Part shown: positions 1 to 8,300 of the stretch, piece after piece
How positions within the stretch are numbered: position 1 is the stretch's first letter
How the letters are laid out: each line of letters begins with the position of its first letter
Translations under genes and position numbers: made by a program
Assembly (NCBI GenBank): GCA_002753665.1
Contig: PEAP01000002.1
Location: forward strand, 1-64,000
Reading direction: 5' to 3'
Length of the DNA stretch: 64,000 nt
Source: Magnetococcales bacterium DC0425bin3
Lineage (GTDB): Bacteria; Pseudomonadota; Magnetococcia; Magnetococcales; DC0425bin3
Notes under the pieces: generated by a model
The model's input: the letters and a program-made list of their open reading frames with translations, nothing else
Databases searched by the model: none
What the model was told of the DNA's origin: nothing

Positions 1-332
1 CCCCCATATAAAAGTGTCAATTATTACAGCAGGATAAGGTTACCACCCCCCCGCCTTTGTCGTTTCCTGTCGTCGTCATCTCTGGTCCGGATTTTCCGCC
101 GCCAGCGTTTTTCTGGGGTGATGTTTCGTCGTCTCTTGTGTTCCTGCGTCCATGACTCCACACGAAATAAAAGTCGCCATGTGGGGAGTAGAGAACACCC
201 CCGCAAGAAGTCACTGGCAAAAATGCAAACAAGTCAATTAGTTAAAATGACTGACAAGAAAATATACAGTCTAGGATATAAATCCATGTATTGCGCGATC
301 ATGGCTGACACCGTTGGATGCGAGAGAGTTCC
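1..332. other. Non-coding left edge upstream of the secretion operon
   Basis: No convincing gene is visible. The first 200 bases are mixed, and the stretch from about 220 to 290 is clearly AT-rich compared with the rest of the window, as expected for a promoter region in a GC-rich genome. Short open frames here lack a good ribosome site and resemble no family I know. The region most likely carries the control signals of the six-gene operon that follows. Confidence 0.5.
251..282 (+). promoter_or_regulatory. Possible sigma-70-type promoter for the secretion operon
   Basis: CTGACA at 251-256 resembles a -35 box. GATATA at 275-280 or TATAAA at 277-282 could be the -10, with a spacing of 18 or 20 bases, slightly long. 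It lies in the only AT-rich patch upstream of the operon and would give a short leader before the start at 333. This rests on two imperfect hexamers. Confidence 0.3.
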
Positions 333-1307
333 ATGTTTCTGAATCGACAGGCAAGCTCGGCCACTCCTCTTTTCCCCCGGGCAAACGGAACATATTCCCG
401 GGTGGTCCCCGTCTGGGTGCTTTCCGGAATATTGTGCTGCCAGATCAGCGCATGTGCCGCGGATCCACCCCGCAAGGCCGGGGGCAAGCCCCTGCCCATT
501 CTGGTGGAAATGGGCGGCCGCACAATGACGACCGCCGGGTTCCTGCAACGCCTGGAGCCCCTCGACCCATCCGTTCAGCGGCGTCTGAAGGAAAATCCTG
601 AGGCCATGGAGAGCTTCGCCCGGGATGAGATCGTCAAACAATACCTGGCCGAAGAGGCCCACGAGGTCAAACTGGACCAGGATCCCGCGGTGCGGCACGC
701 GATGGACCGGGCTGCCGAGCAGGCGCTCATCGCCGCCCATATGGCGCGCAAGGCCGAGGTGGATCCCGGGTATCCCGATGCCACCCTGGTCCAGGAGACC
801 TACGAACGCAACCGCGCGCAATTCCGCGTTCCGGGCCGGATGCGGGTGGCGCAAATCTACCTGGAGATTCCCTCCGGCAGCGATCCCACGGCGCGCCGCA
901 AACTGTTTTCGGATATTCAGGCAGTGTACCAGGAGCTGCTGAAGAAGCCGGCCCGCTTCGGCGAGCTGGCGCGCACCCGTTCCCAGCACGCGGAAAGCGC
1001 TGCCCGGGATGGGGATATGGGCTGGGTGGAAGGAGGGGCTCTGTTACCCGTGTTGGCTCCGGTCGTGGAGAGCCTGAATCCCGGGGAGACCTCGCCGCCG
1101 GTGCTGGCGGGTCAGGGCTGGCACATCCTGCGCCTGGTGGAGCGGGCGCCGGACACCTGGCGCTCCCTGGACGAGGTGCGGGAGGCGCTCGTGGCCGCCC
1201 TGCAGAAGGCCGAGTCGCAGCGCAAGGTCAAGGCCCTGCTGGAAGACCTGGTCAAACGGACCCCCCCCAAGGTGCATGCCGATCAGGTTCGGGACTTGTT
1301 CAAATGA
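333..1307 (+). CDS. Parvulin-type peptidyl-prolyl isomerase lipoprotein
   Basis: A 324-residue PpiC/SurA-like foldase, probably tethered in the periplasm. An N-terminal hydrophobic segment ends in a lipobox-like ISAC, so lipidation at that Cys is likely. A helical SurA-N-like region follows, then a parvulin domain of about 100 residues containing FGELARTRSQ and DGDMGWVEGG, the usual rotamase signatures. The ATG at 333 is preferred over 318 because GAGAG sits a few bases upstream of it. The stop is 14 bases before the TpsB start, so the two are probably co-transcribed. Parvulins of this kind assist outer-membrane or secreted proteins, and the obvious clients here are TpsB and the giant TpsA. 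The family is clear; the client assignment is inference. Confidence 0.85.
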   Translation: MFLNRQASSATPLFPRANGTYSRVVPVWVLSGILCCQISACAADPPRKAGGKPLPILVEMGGRTMTTAGFLQRLEPLDPSVQRRLKENPEAMESFARDEIVKQYLAEEAHEVKLDQDPAVRHAMDRAAEQALIAAHMARKAEVDPGYPDATLVQETYERNRAQFRVPGRMRVAQIYLEIPSGSDPTARRKLFSDIQAVYQELLKKPARFGELARTRSQHAESAARDGDMGWVEGGALLPVLAPVVESLNPGETSPPVLAGQGWHILRLVERAPDTWRSLDEVREALVAALQKAESQRKVKALLEDLVKRTPPKVHADQVRDLFK

Positions 1308-1321
1308 GAGGGGCGAACCGC

Positions 1322-3067
1322 ATGACGCCGTCCATCGGCAACGCAGGGTGGCTGCTGGGACTGGGCGTGTTGCTGGCAATGGGCGTGGCGTGGGGGGGGG
1401 AATATGCAAGGCGCGGCATGATGATCGAGCAACCCCTGGGCCTGGCGCCCCGCATTGGTGAGCCCGAGGTGAATCCAGCCATCGTGGCGCCGCCGATGGA
1501 ATACCGGTTGCCGCCGCTGCCGGAGGGCATGGGGGACTCCCTCTCCGGGGCGGAACGGATCACGTTGCAGGGAATCCGCGTGTCGGGCAGCACCCTGTTC
1601 GGGGAGGAAACCTGGTCCGGTTTGACCGCTCCCCTGCTCCATCGGCCGGTGACCCTGGCCGAACTGTTCGAACTGCGCGACCGCATCACCCATCTCTACA
1701 TCGACCGGGGATACGTCAGCTCCGGAGCGGTGATCCCGGAGCAGGACATCGAGTCGAAGATTCTGGAGATCCAGGTGGTGGAGGGTCGCCTGAGCGCCAT
1801 ACAGGTGCAAGGCAACCGCTTCCTGGACGCGGACTGGATCACCTCCCGGCTGGAGCGGGGCGCTGGCGTGCCATTGAGTACGCCAGCCCTGGAGGAACAG
1901 TTTCAGCTGTTGCGGCAGAACGATCTGATCCGCGCCATTCATTCGGAGCTGCGCCCCGGAGCCCGTCCCGGCGATGCGGTGCTGAATGTCCGGGTGGAAG
2001 AGGCCAATCCCTGGCGGGCCGGCCTGGCCTGGCACAACCAGATATCGCCCAACCTGGGGCTGGACAAATACGAATTGACGCTGGCCAACCGCTCGGTGCT
2101 GGGCTGGAACGATCCGTTGATGCTCAAGCTGGGCACCGCCGACGGCCAGAACGATCATGCCTTCTCCTATGCCATCCCCTTGAATGCGCGGGATACCACG
2201 TTTTCTCTCTCGATGGCGCGCACGACCAGCACGGTGACCGTTCCACCCTTCGATGCGCTCGACATCATCAGCCGATCCCGCACCTACGACCTCTCCCTGC
2301 GCCATCCCATGCACCGGACGCCCTTGGACGAGGTGGCCATCAGTCTCGGTTTCGAACGCCATGAAAGCCGCACCTATCTTCTGGGGCAACCCTTCGATCT
2401 GACCGCCGGCACCGACAACGGGGCTGCCGTGGTGCATATCATCGACTTCGGACAAGAGTGGATCCACCGGCAGCCCAATCAGGTGATGGCCCTGCTCTCC
2501 CGTTTCGGCAAGGGCGTGGATGTGGGCAACTCCACTGCCCATCATGGCGACAACCTTCCGGACAGCAATTTCCTCGTCTGGCGTGGGCAGTTCCAGTGGT
2601 TGCGGCAACTGGCGCTGTTCAACAGCCAGATGCAATGGCGCAATGCCCTGCGCCTCGCGAGCCGGTCGATGCTGGCCACGGAAAAGTTTTCCATCGGCGG
2701 TCTGGAGACGGTGCGGGGTTACCGGGAGGGTCTCGTATCCCGGGACGGCGGCTTCGTGACCAACCTGGACTGGCGCATTCCCCTGCCCTGGCGCTGGACC
2801 CCCGCCCTGCTGGGGGATGCCCGGAGCGACGGCGGCGTGAATCTGGTGCTTTTCGGGGATTACGGCACCGCCTGGGATCATGGCGTCGTGGCTCCGAAGC
2901 CCCGGGATCTTTCCAGTGTGGGGGTGGGCTGGACCTGGTCCATCAACCGCAACTCCCAGGCCGCGCTGTATCTGGCCAAGTCGTTGCGCACCACCACGGT
3001 GACTCCCGACCAGCGGGAGATGCCGGACCATGGCATTCACTTTCGCGTCGATCTGGCGACCTACTGA
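1322..3067 (+). CDS. TpsB outer-membrane transporter (FhaC/ShlB/HecB family)
   Basis: A 581-residue Omp85-superfamily transporter of two-partner secretion, which moves the partner TpsA across the outer membrane. A signal peptide (GWLLGLGVLLAMGVAWG) is followed by a linker and POTRA domains; ITLQGIRVSGSTLF and ILEIQVVEGRLSAIQVQGNR are typical strands. A C-terminal beta-barrel carries the family motifs VRGYREG (the lock tetrad of loop L6) and FGDYGTAWD. The ATG at 1322 is chosen because GAGGGG lies 8 bases upstream; an in-frame ATG at 1304 overlaps the previous stop. The partner exoprotein is two genes downstream. The FhaC-like assignment is secure, and the cargo is inferred from the operon. 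Confidence 0.93.
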   Translation: MTPSIGNAGWLLGLGVLLAMGVAWGGEYARRGMMIEQPLGLAPRIGEPEVNPAIVAPPMEYRLPPLPEGMGDSLSGAERITLQGIRVSGSTLFGEETWSGLTAPLLHRPVTLAELFELRDRITHLYIDRGYVSSGAVIPEQDIESKILEIQVVEGRLSAIQVQGNRFLDADWITSRLERGAGVPLSTPALEEQFQLLRQNDLIRAIHSELRPGARPGDAVLNVRVEEANPWRAGLAWHNQISPNLGLDKYELTLANRSVLGWNDPLMLKLGTADGQNDHAFSYAIPLNARDTTFSLSMARTTSTVTVPPFDALDIISRSRTYDLSLRHPMHRTPLDEVAISLGFERHESRTYLLGQPFDLTAGTDNGAAVVHIIDFGQEWIHRQPNQVMALLSRFGKGVDVGNSTAHHGDNLPDSNFLVWRGQFQWLRQLALFNSQMQWRNALRLASRSMLATEKFSIGGLETVRGYREGLVSRDGGFVTNLDWRIPLPWRWTPALLGDARSDGGVNLVLFGDYGTAWDHGVVAPKPRDLSSVGVGWTWSINRNSQAALYLAKSLRTTTVTPDQREMPDHGIHFRVDLATY

Positions 3068-3089
3068 AGCGGCTCATCTGGATCATGCG

Positions 3090-5360
3090 ATGAAAAGGCC
3101 TGCGACAATCGGGTTGATTCTGGTGGGAGTGGTGATGGGCATGGCTTGCGCGCTCCGGGCGGAGCCATCCCCCGACCTGCTGGCGCGGATGCGGGAGGCC
3201 CTGGCCCAGGGCCGTTACGAGGAGGTGGTGGCCTTGGACCGGGACCAATTGTTGCGGGGCGCGGAGGATGCCACGGCGCGGCGCGAGGCGTTGGTGGGAC
3301 TCGGCGCCGCCTGGCAGGCCCTCGGCCATTATCCCGAGGCGGAGGCAGCGCTGAACCAGGCCGCGGAGGAATCGGTTCCCGATGCGCCGGACAGCGCATG
3401 GGTGTTGCTGGCGCTCGGGGATTTCCATCTGGCGACCCGTCAGTTGGATCCAGCGCGGGAGGAACTGGAACGGGGCTTGGCCCTGGCGCGTCGGGCAGGA
3501 AACAGCCTGCTGGTGGCGCGGCTGTTGAACAATCTGGGCAACGTGCTGATGGCCGCGGGCGCCCATGCCGAGGCCGCGGGCCGCTACGCCGAGGCCCTGG
3601 AACAACCCGGGCTCGCCGGCGACCGGGAGCTGACGGCGATCGTGGCCCTCAACCGGGCGCGCAACGCCTGGCGCGCCGATCTGCCGGAGGCCCTGGCCCG
3701 GCTCGATGCCGCCCTGGAGGCCCTGCGCCGGCTGCCGGAAGGCCATGCCCGAGCGGTGGGGTTGGCGGGCGCCGGGCAGATCCTGTTTCATCTGGTGCAG
3801 AAAGGCGCGGCAGCCGCCGAACGGATCGCCGGAGCGCTGGAGGCGCTGGAGGAAGCCGCGCGTATCGGGAAGTCCCAGGGCCTGGAGCGGGTGCGTTCCC
3901 AGGCCCTGGGACACATGGGACGGATCTACGAAACCGGCAACCGGCTGGCGGAAGCCCGACAACTGACGCGCCAGGCCCTGTTCCATGCCCAGACCATTGA
4001 TGCGCCGGATCTGATCTGGCCCTGGCAATGGCAGACGGGCAGGTTGCTGTTCAAGGAGGGCAGGGCGGAAGAGGCCATCCTTCACTTGAGAAAGGCGGCC
4101 GCGGTCCTGGCCGGCCTGCGTCAGGAACTGTACCGGGGCCCTCGGGACGCGCCGGATTCGTTCCGGGAGCGCATTGCGCCGCTCTATTACCAGCTGGCGG
4201 ATCTGTTGTTGCGCAAGGCCGGCCAGACCGGAGCGGGACCGGAACACGAGGCCCTGCTGCGGGAGGCCCGCGCCACCGTGGAGCAGTTGAAGACCAGCGA
4301 ACTGCAGAATCTCTTCCAGGATCCCTGCGTCACCGCCCTGAAGAACCGCTCCGCCGACGTGGATACCGTGGAGCGGGGCAGCGCCGTCTACTATCCCATC
4401 CTGCTGCCGGACCGGCTGGAGATACTCCTGACCCTGCCCGATGGCCTGCGCCAGATCACCGTCTCGGTGCGCTCCCTGGAGGTGGAGGAAGAGGCCCGCC
4501 AGTTGCGCACGCGGCTCGAACAGACGGAAACCGAAGCCTGGAGGCCCCATGCCCGCCGCCTGCATGCCTGGCTGATCGAGCCGGTGCGGGCGTTGTTGCG
4601 CCAGGAGCAGGTCAAGACCCTGGTGGTGGTGCCGGATGGCCTGCTGCGCACCATCCCCTTCGCCACCTTTCACGATGGCGCCCGTTTTCTGGCCGAGGAG
4701 ATGGCCCTGGTGGTCACCCCCAGCCTGAGACTGACCGATCCCCGCCCGCTGCCCCGCCAGCAGGTGCGCATGCTGGTCAGCGCCCTTTCCGAAGGGGTCC
4801 AGGGATTCGCCCCCTTGCCCCATGTGGCGCGGGAGGTGGAAGGCATCCGCAAGGCGTTTCCCAACCGGATCCTGATGAACCAGGACTACACCGTGGCCGG
4901 CACCGAGGAGGCCATGGAGGAGCAACCCTACACCATCGTCCACATCGCCTCCCATGGACAATTCGACCGGGATCCGAAGAAGACCTTCCTGCTCGCCCAT
5001 GACGGCAAGCTCACCATGAACCGTCTGGAGGCCATGATCGGTCAGGGACGCTTCAAGGATCAGCCGGTGGAGCTGCTCACCCTGAGCGCCTGCCAGACGG
5101 CGGTGGGCGACGACCAGTCGGCCCTGGGACTCGCGGGAGTGGCGATCAGGGCCGGCGCCCGCAGCGCGCTCGCGAGCCTGTGGTTCATCGACGACGCCTC
5201 GACCGCCCTGTTGATCGACAAGTTCTATCAGCAACTGCGCAATCCTTCGCTCTCCAAGGCAGAGGCCCTGCGCTTGGCCCAGGGCGACCTGATCGCCGAC
5301 CCCCGCTGGCGGCATCCGGGCTATTGGTCGGCTTTCATCCTGATCGGCAACTGGCTGTGA
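3090..5360 (+). CDS. Exported TPR-CHAT domain caspase-like protein
   Basis: A 756-residue protein. A signal peptide (IGLILVGVVMGMACALRA) puts it in the periplasm or beyond. Residues of about 30-400 form tetratricopeptide-type helical repeats (A-W-x-A-L-G-x-Y-x-E-A patterns). The C-terminal part, about 440-756, is a CHAT domain (clan CD peptidase fold, caspase/separase relatives) with both catalytic residues visible: His622 in HIASHG and Cys668 in LSACQTA. It starts 22 bases after tpsB and ends 22 bases before tpsA. CHAT-TPR proteins beside FHA-like TPS pairs are common in cyanobacteria and some proteobacteria. Cleavage or maturation of TpsA is a plausible role but is inference. The ATG at 3090 is chosen because the upstream codons would lie inside tpsB. 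Confidence 0.88.
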   Translation: MKRPATIGLILVGVVMGMACALRAEPSPDLLARMREALAQGRYEEVVALDRDQLLRGAEDATARREALVGLGAAWQALGHYPEAEAALNQAAEESVPDAPDSAWVLLALGDFHLATRQLDPAREELERGLALARRAGNSLLVARLLNNLGNVLMAAGAHAEAAGRYAEALEQPGLAGDRELTAIVALNRARNAWRADLPEALARLDAALEALRRLPEGHARAVGLAGAGQILFHLVQKGAAAAERIAGALEALEEAARIGKSQGLERVRSQALGHMGRIYETGNRLAEARQLTRQALFHAQTIDAPDLIWPWQWQTGRLLFKEGRAEEAILHLRKAAAVLAGLRQELYRGPRDAPDSFRERIAPLYYQLADLLLRKAGQTGAGPEHEALLREARATVEQLKTSELQNLFQDPCVTALKNRSADVDTVERGSAVYYPILLPDRLEILLTLPDGLRQITVSVRSLEVEEEARQLRTRLEQTETEAWRPHARRLHAWLIEPVRALLRQEQVKTLVVVPDGLLRTIPFATFHDGARFLAEEMALVVTPSLRLTDPRPLPRQQVRMLVSALSEGVQGFAPLPHVAREVEGIRKAFPNRILMNQDYTVAGTEEAMEEQPYTIVHIASHGQFDRDPKKTFLLAHDGKLTMNRLEAMIGQGRFKDQPVELLTLSACQTAVGDDQSALGLAGVAIRAGARSALASLWFIDDASTALLIDKFYQQLRNPSLSKAEALRLAQGDLIADPRWRHPGYWSAFILIGNWL

Positions 5361-5382
5361 ACGTGAAATGGGAGAATTTTTC

Positions 5383-8300
5383 ATGATTCCGCGACGCAAA
5401 CGTCTTTCCCTGCTGCGCCTGTGCAGCCTGCTGCTCGCCGCTTCGATTCCGCTGGCCCGGGCGGCTTCCTCCAACATCACCTACGACGGCAGCCTGCAAG
5501 CCCTGGGGGGCGCCGCGGCCGGGGATCTCGCCAAGGTGGGCGGGGTCTTCACCATTCCCCAGCAGGCGGGGGTGACGGCGGGGCAGAATCTGTTTCACAG
5601 CTTCGGCAAGTTCAATCTCTATTGGAATGAAACGGCCAACTTTACCGGATCCAGCGTCGCCAACGTGATTTCCCGTGTCACTGGGGGGAGTTATTCGGCC
5701 ATCGACGGAACAATCCGGTCGAGCATCCCCGGCGCCAACCTCTATCTCATCAATCCCAGTGGCGTACTCTTCGGACCCACTTCCCACCTGGACATCTCCG
5801 GATCGTTTTATCTCAGCACCGCCGATTATCTCAAACTGGGCGCCAGTGACCGTTTCTACAGCAACACCTCCGCCACCAGCAGTTTCGTGGCGGCGGATCC
5901 CACGGCCTTCGGCTTTCTGGGCACAACGCCCGGTTTGATCGCTTCCCTGGGCAGTGGAAGTTCGTATTATCAATATTATTATGGACGCTACGGACTGAAG
6001 GTTCCGGATGGCAAGACCCTCTCCCTGGTGGGAGGAGATATCTACGTGACCATCGACGACTATTATAACGAGAGCCAATTGCAGGCCATTGGTGGCCGCA
6101 TCGACCTGGCCAGCGTGGCCGGCCCCGGAGAGGTCACCTTCAGCGCGTCGGCTCTGCAACTGGGACCGGGGCAGGCAGGAGGGGCCATCACGGTGGATGG
6201 GGGTTCCATAGTGAGGGTTTCGGGTTCCTCCGGGGGACGCCTGCTGATACGCGGCGGATCCCTGCTGACCATGGATAGCGCCATGCTCATGGCCAGCACC
6301 ACTGGCGCCGGAACGGCTGGCAGCATCGACATCCAGGTGCAGGGCGACCTGATCCTGACCAACGGTGGCCGGATAACCGCCAATACGCTGGCAAGCGGAG
6401 CGGGAGGAAACATCTCGATCCAGGCCGGCAATATCATTCTTGACAATGGAACTCAGGTAACCACCGACACTTCCGGCAACGGCCAGGCGGGAGATATCGC
6501 CATCACGGCCGCGGGAGTGGTCGTGATTTCCGGATACGATGTTTATGGAAACTCATCCGGGATCTTTACCAGCACGTCGGCAGGCTCAACCGGGCAAGGT
6601 GGAAGCATCACCCTCCAGGCCAGTGATGTCGTACTCTTGTGGGGAAAAATCGGCACAAGTGCCTGGGGCGACGGTGCGGGGGGCGGCATCACCGTGCAGG
6701 CCAACACCCTTGCAATGGATGATGCGTTCATCTACGCATTTAGCCATGGCGACGGCGCGGGGGGCGACATCGTCCTCACGGTGTTGGATCCGAGCCTGAC
6801 CAGCCTGAGCCTGACAAATGGAGCTCAGGTAACCACCGGCACTTCCGGCAGCGGCCAGGCGGGAAATATCGCCATCACGGCCGCGGGAGCGGTCACGATT
6901 TCCGGATACGATTATTATTATAAACTTCAATCCGGGATCATGACCAGCACGTCGACAGGCTCAACCGGCCCAGGTGGAAGCGTCACCATCCAGGCCAGTG
7001 AAATCGCACTCTCGGATTTGGGAAAGATCGACACAAGCACCCATGGCAGCGGCGCGGGGGGCGGCATCGCTCTCACGGTGACGGATCTGAGCCTGACCAG
7101 TAAAGGACGAATTTTATCCAACACCTACGGCAGCGGCCAGGCAGGAAATATCGCCATCACGGCCGCGGGAGCGGTCACGATTTCCGGATACGATGATGGA
7201 TATCCATCCGGGATCTTTTCTATTGCAGGAAGTGACTCAACCGGCCCAGGTGGGAGCATCACCATCCAGGCCAGTGATCTCACATTGAATGGGGGGGTGA
7301 TTGATGCGGATATCTACGGCAGCGGCGCGGGGGGCGGCATCGCTCTCACGGTGACGGATCTGAGCCTGACCAGTGGAGGAGAAATTTTATCCAACACCTA
7401 CGGCAGCGGCCAGGCAGGAAATATCGCCATCACGGCCGCGGGAGCGGTCACGATTTCCGGATACGATGATGATTATGGATATCGATCCGGGATCCTCGCC
7501 ACCGCACGAACAGGCTCAACCGGCCCAGGTGGGAGCATCACCATCCAGGCCAGTGAAATCGCACTCTCGGATTTGGGAAAGATCGACACAAGCACCCATG
7601 GCAGCGGCGCGGGGGGCGGCATCGCTCTCACGGTGACGGATCTGAGCCTGACCAGTAAAGGACGAATTTTATCCAACACCTACGGCAGCGGCCAGGCAGG
7701 AAATATCGCCATCACGGCCGCGGGAGCGGTCACGATTTCCGGATACGATGATGGATATCCATCCGGGATCTTTTCTATTGCAGGAAGTGACTCAACCGGC
7801 CCAGGTGGGAGCATCACCATCCAGGCCAGTGATCTCACATTGAATGGGGGGGTGATTGATGCGGATATCTACGGCAGCGGCGCGGGGGGCGGCATCGCTC
7901 TCACGGTGACGGATCTGAGCCTGACCAGTGGAGGAGAAATTTTATCCAACACCTACGGCAGCGGCCAGGCAGGAAATATCGCCATCACGGCCGCGGGAGC
8001 GGTCACGATTTCCGGATACGATGATGATTATGGATATCGATCCGGGATCTTCGCCACCGCACGAACAGGCTCAACCGGCCCAGGTGGAAGCATCACCATC
8101 CAGGCCAGTGATCTCACATTGGCGGATGGGGGGGGGATCGGCGCGGATACCTTTGGCGGCGGCGCGGGGGGCGACATCGTCCTCACGGTGACGGATCTGA
8201 GCCTGACCAGTGGAGGAGAAATTTTATCCAACACCGGTGGCAGCGGTAACGCAAACGCAGGAAATATCACCATCACGGCAACGGGAGCGGTCACAATTTC

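Noticed and set aside
17-342. Short open frames at the left edge
   Set aside because: They overlap each other on both strands, lack ribosome sites and have no known features.
2943-5480. Long minus-strand open frame opposite tpsB/CHAT genes
   Set aside because: It is antisense to clear TpsB and CHAT motifs, has low-complexity Gln/Gly/His content and no family features. High-GC DNA makes such shadows.
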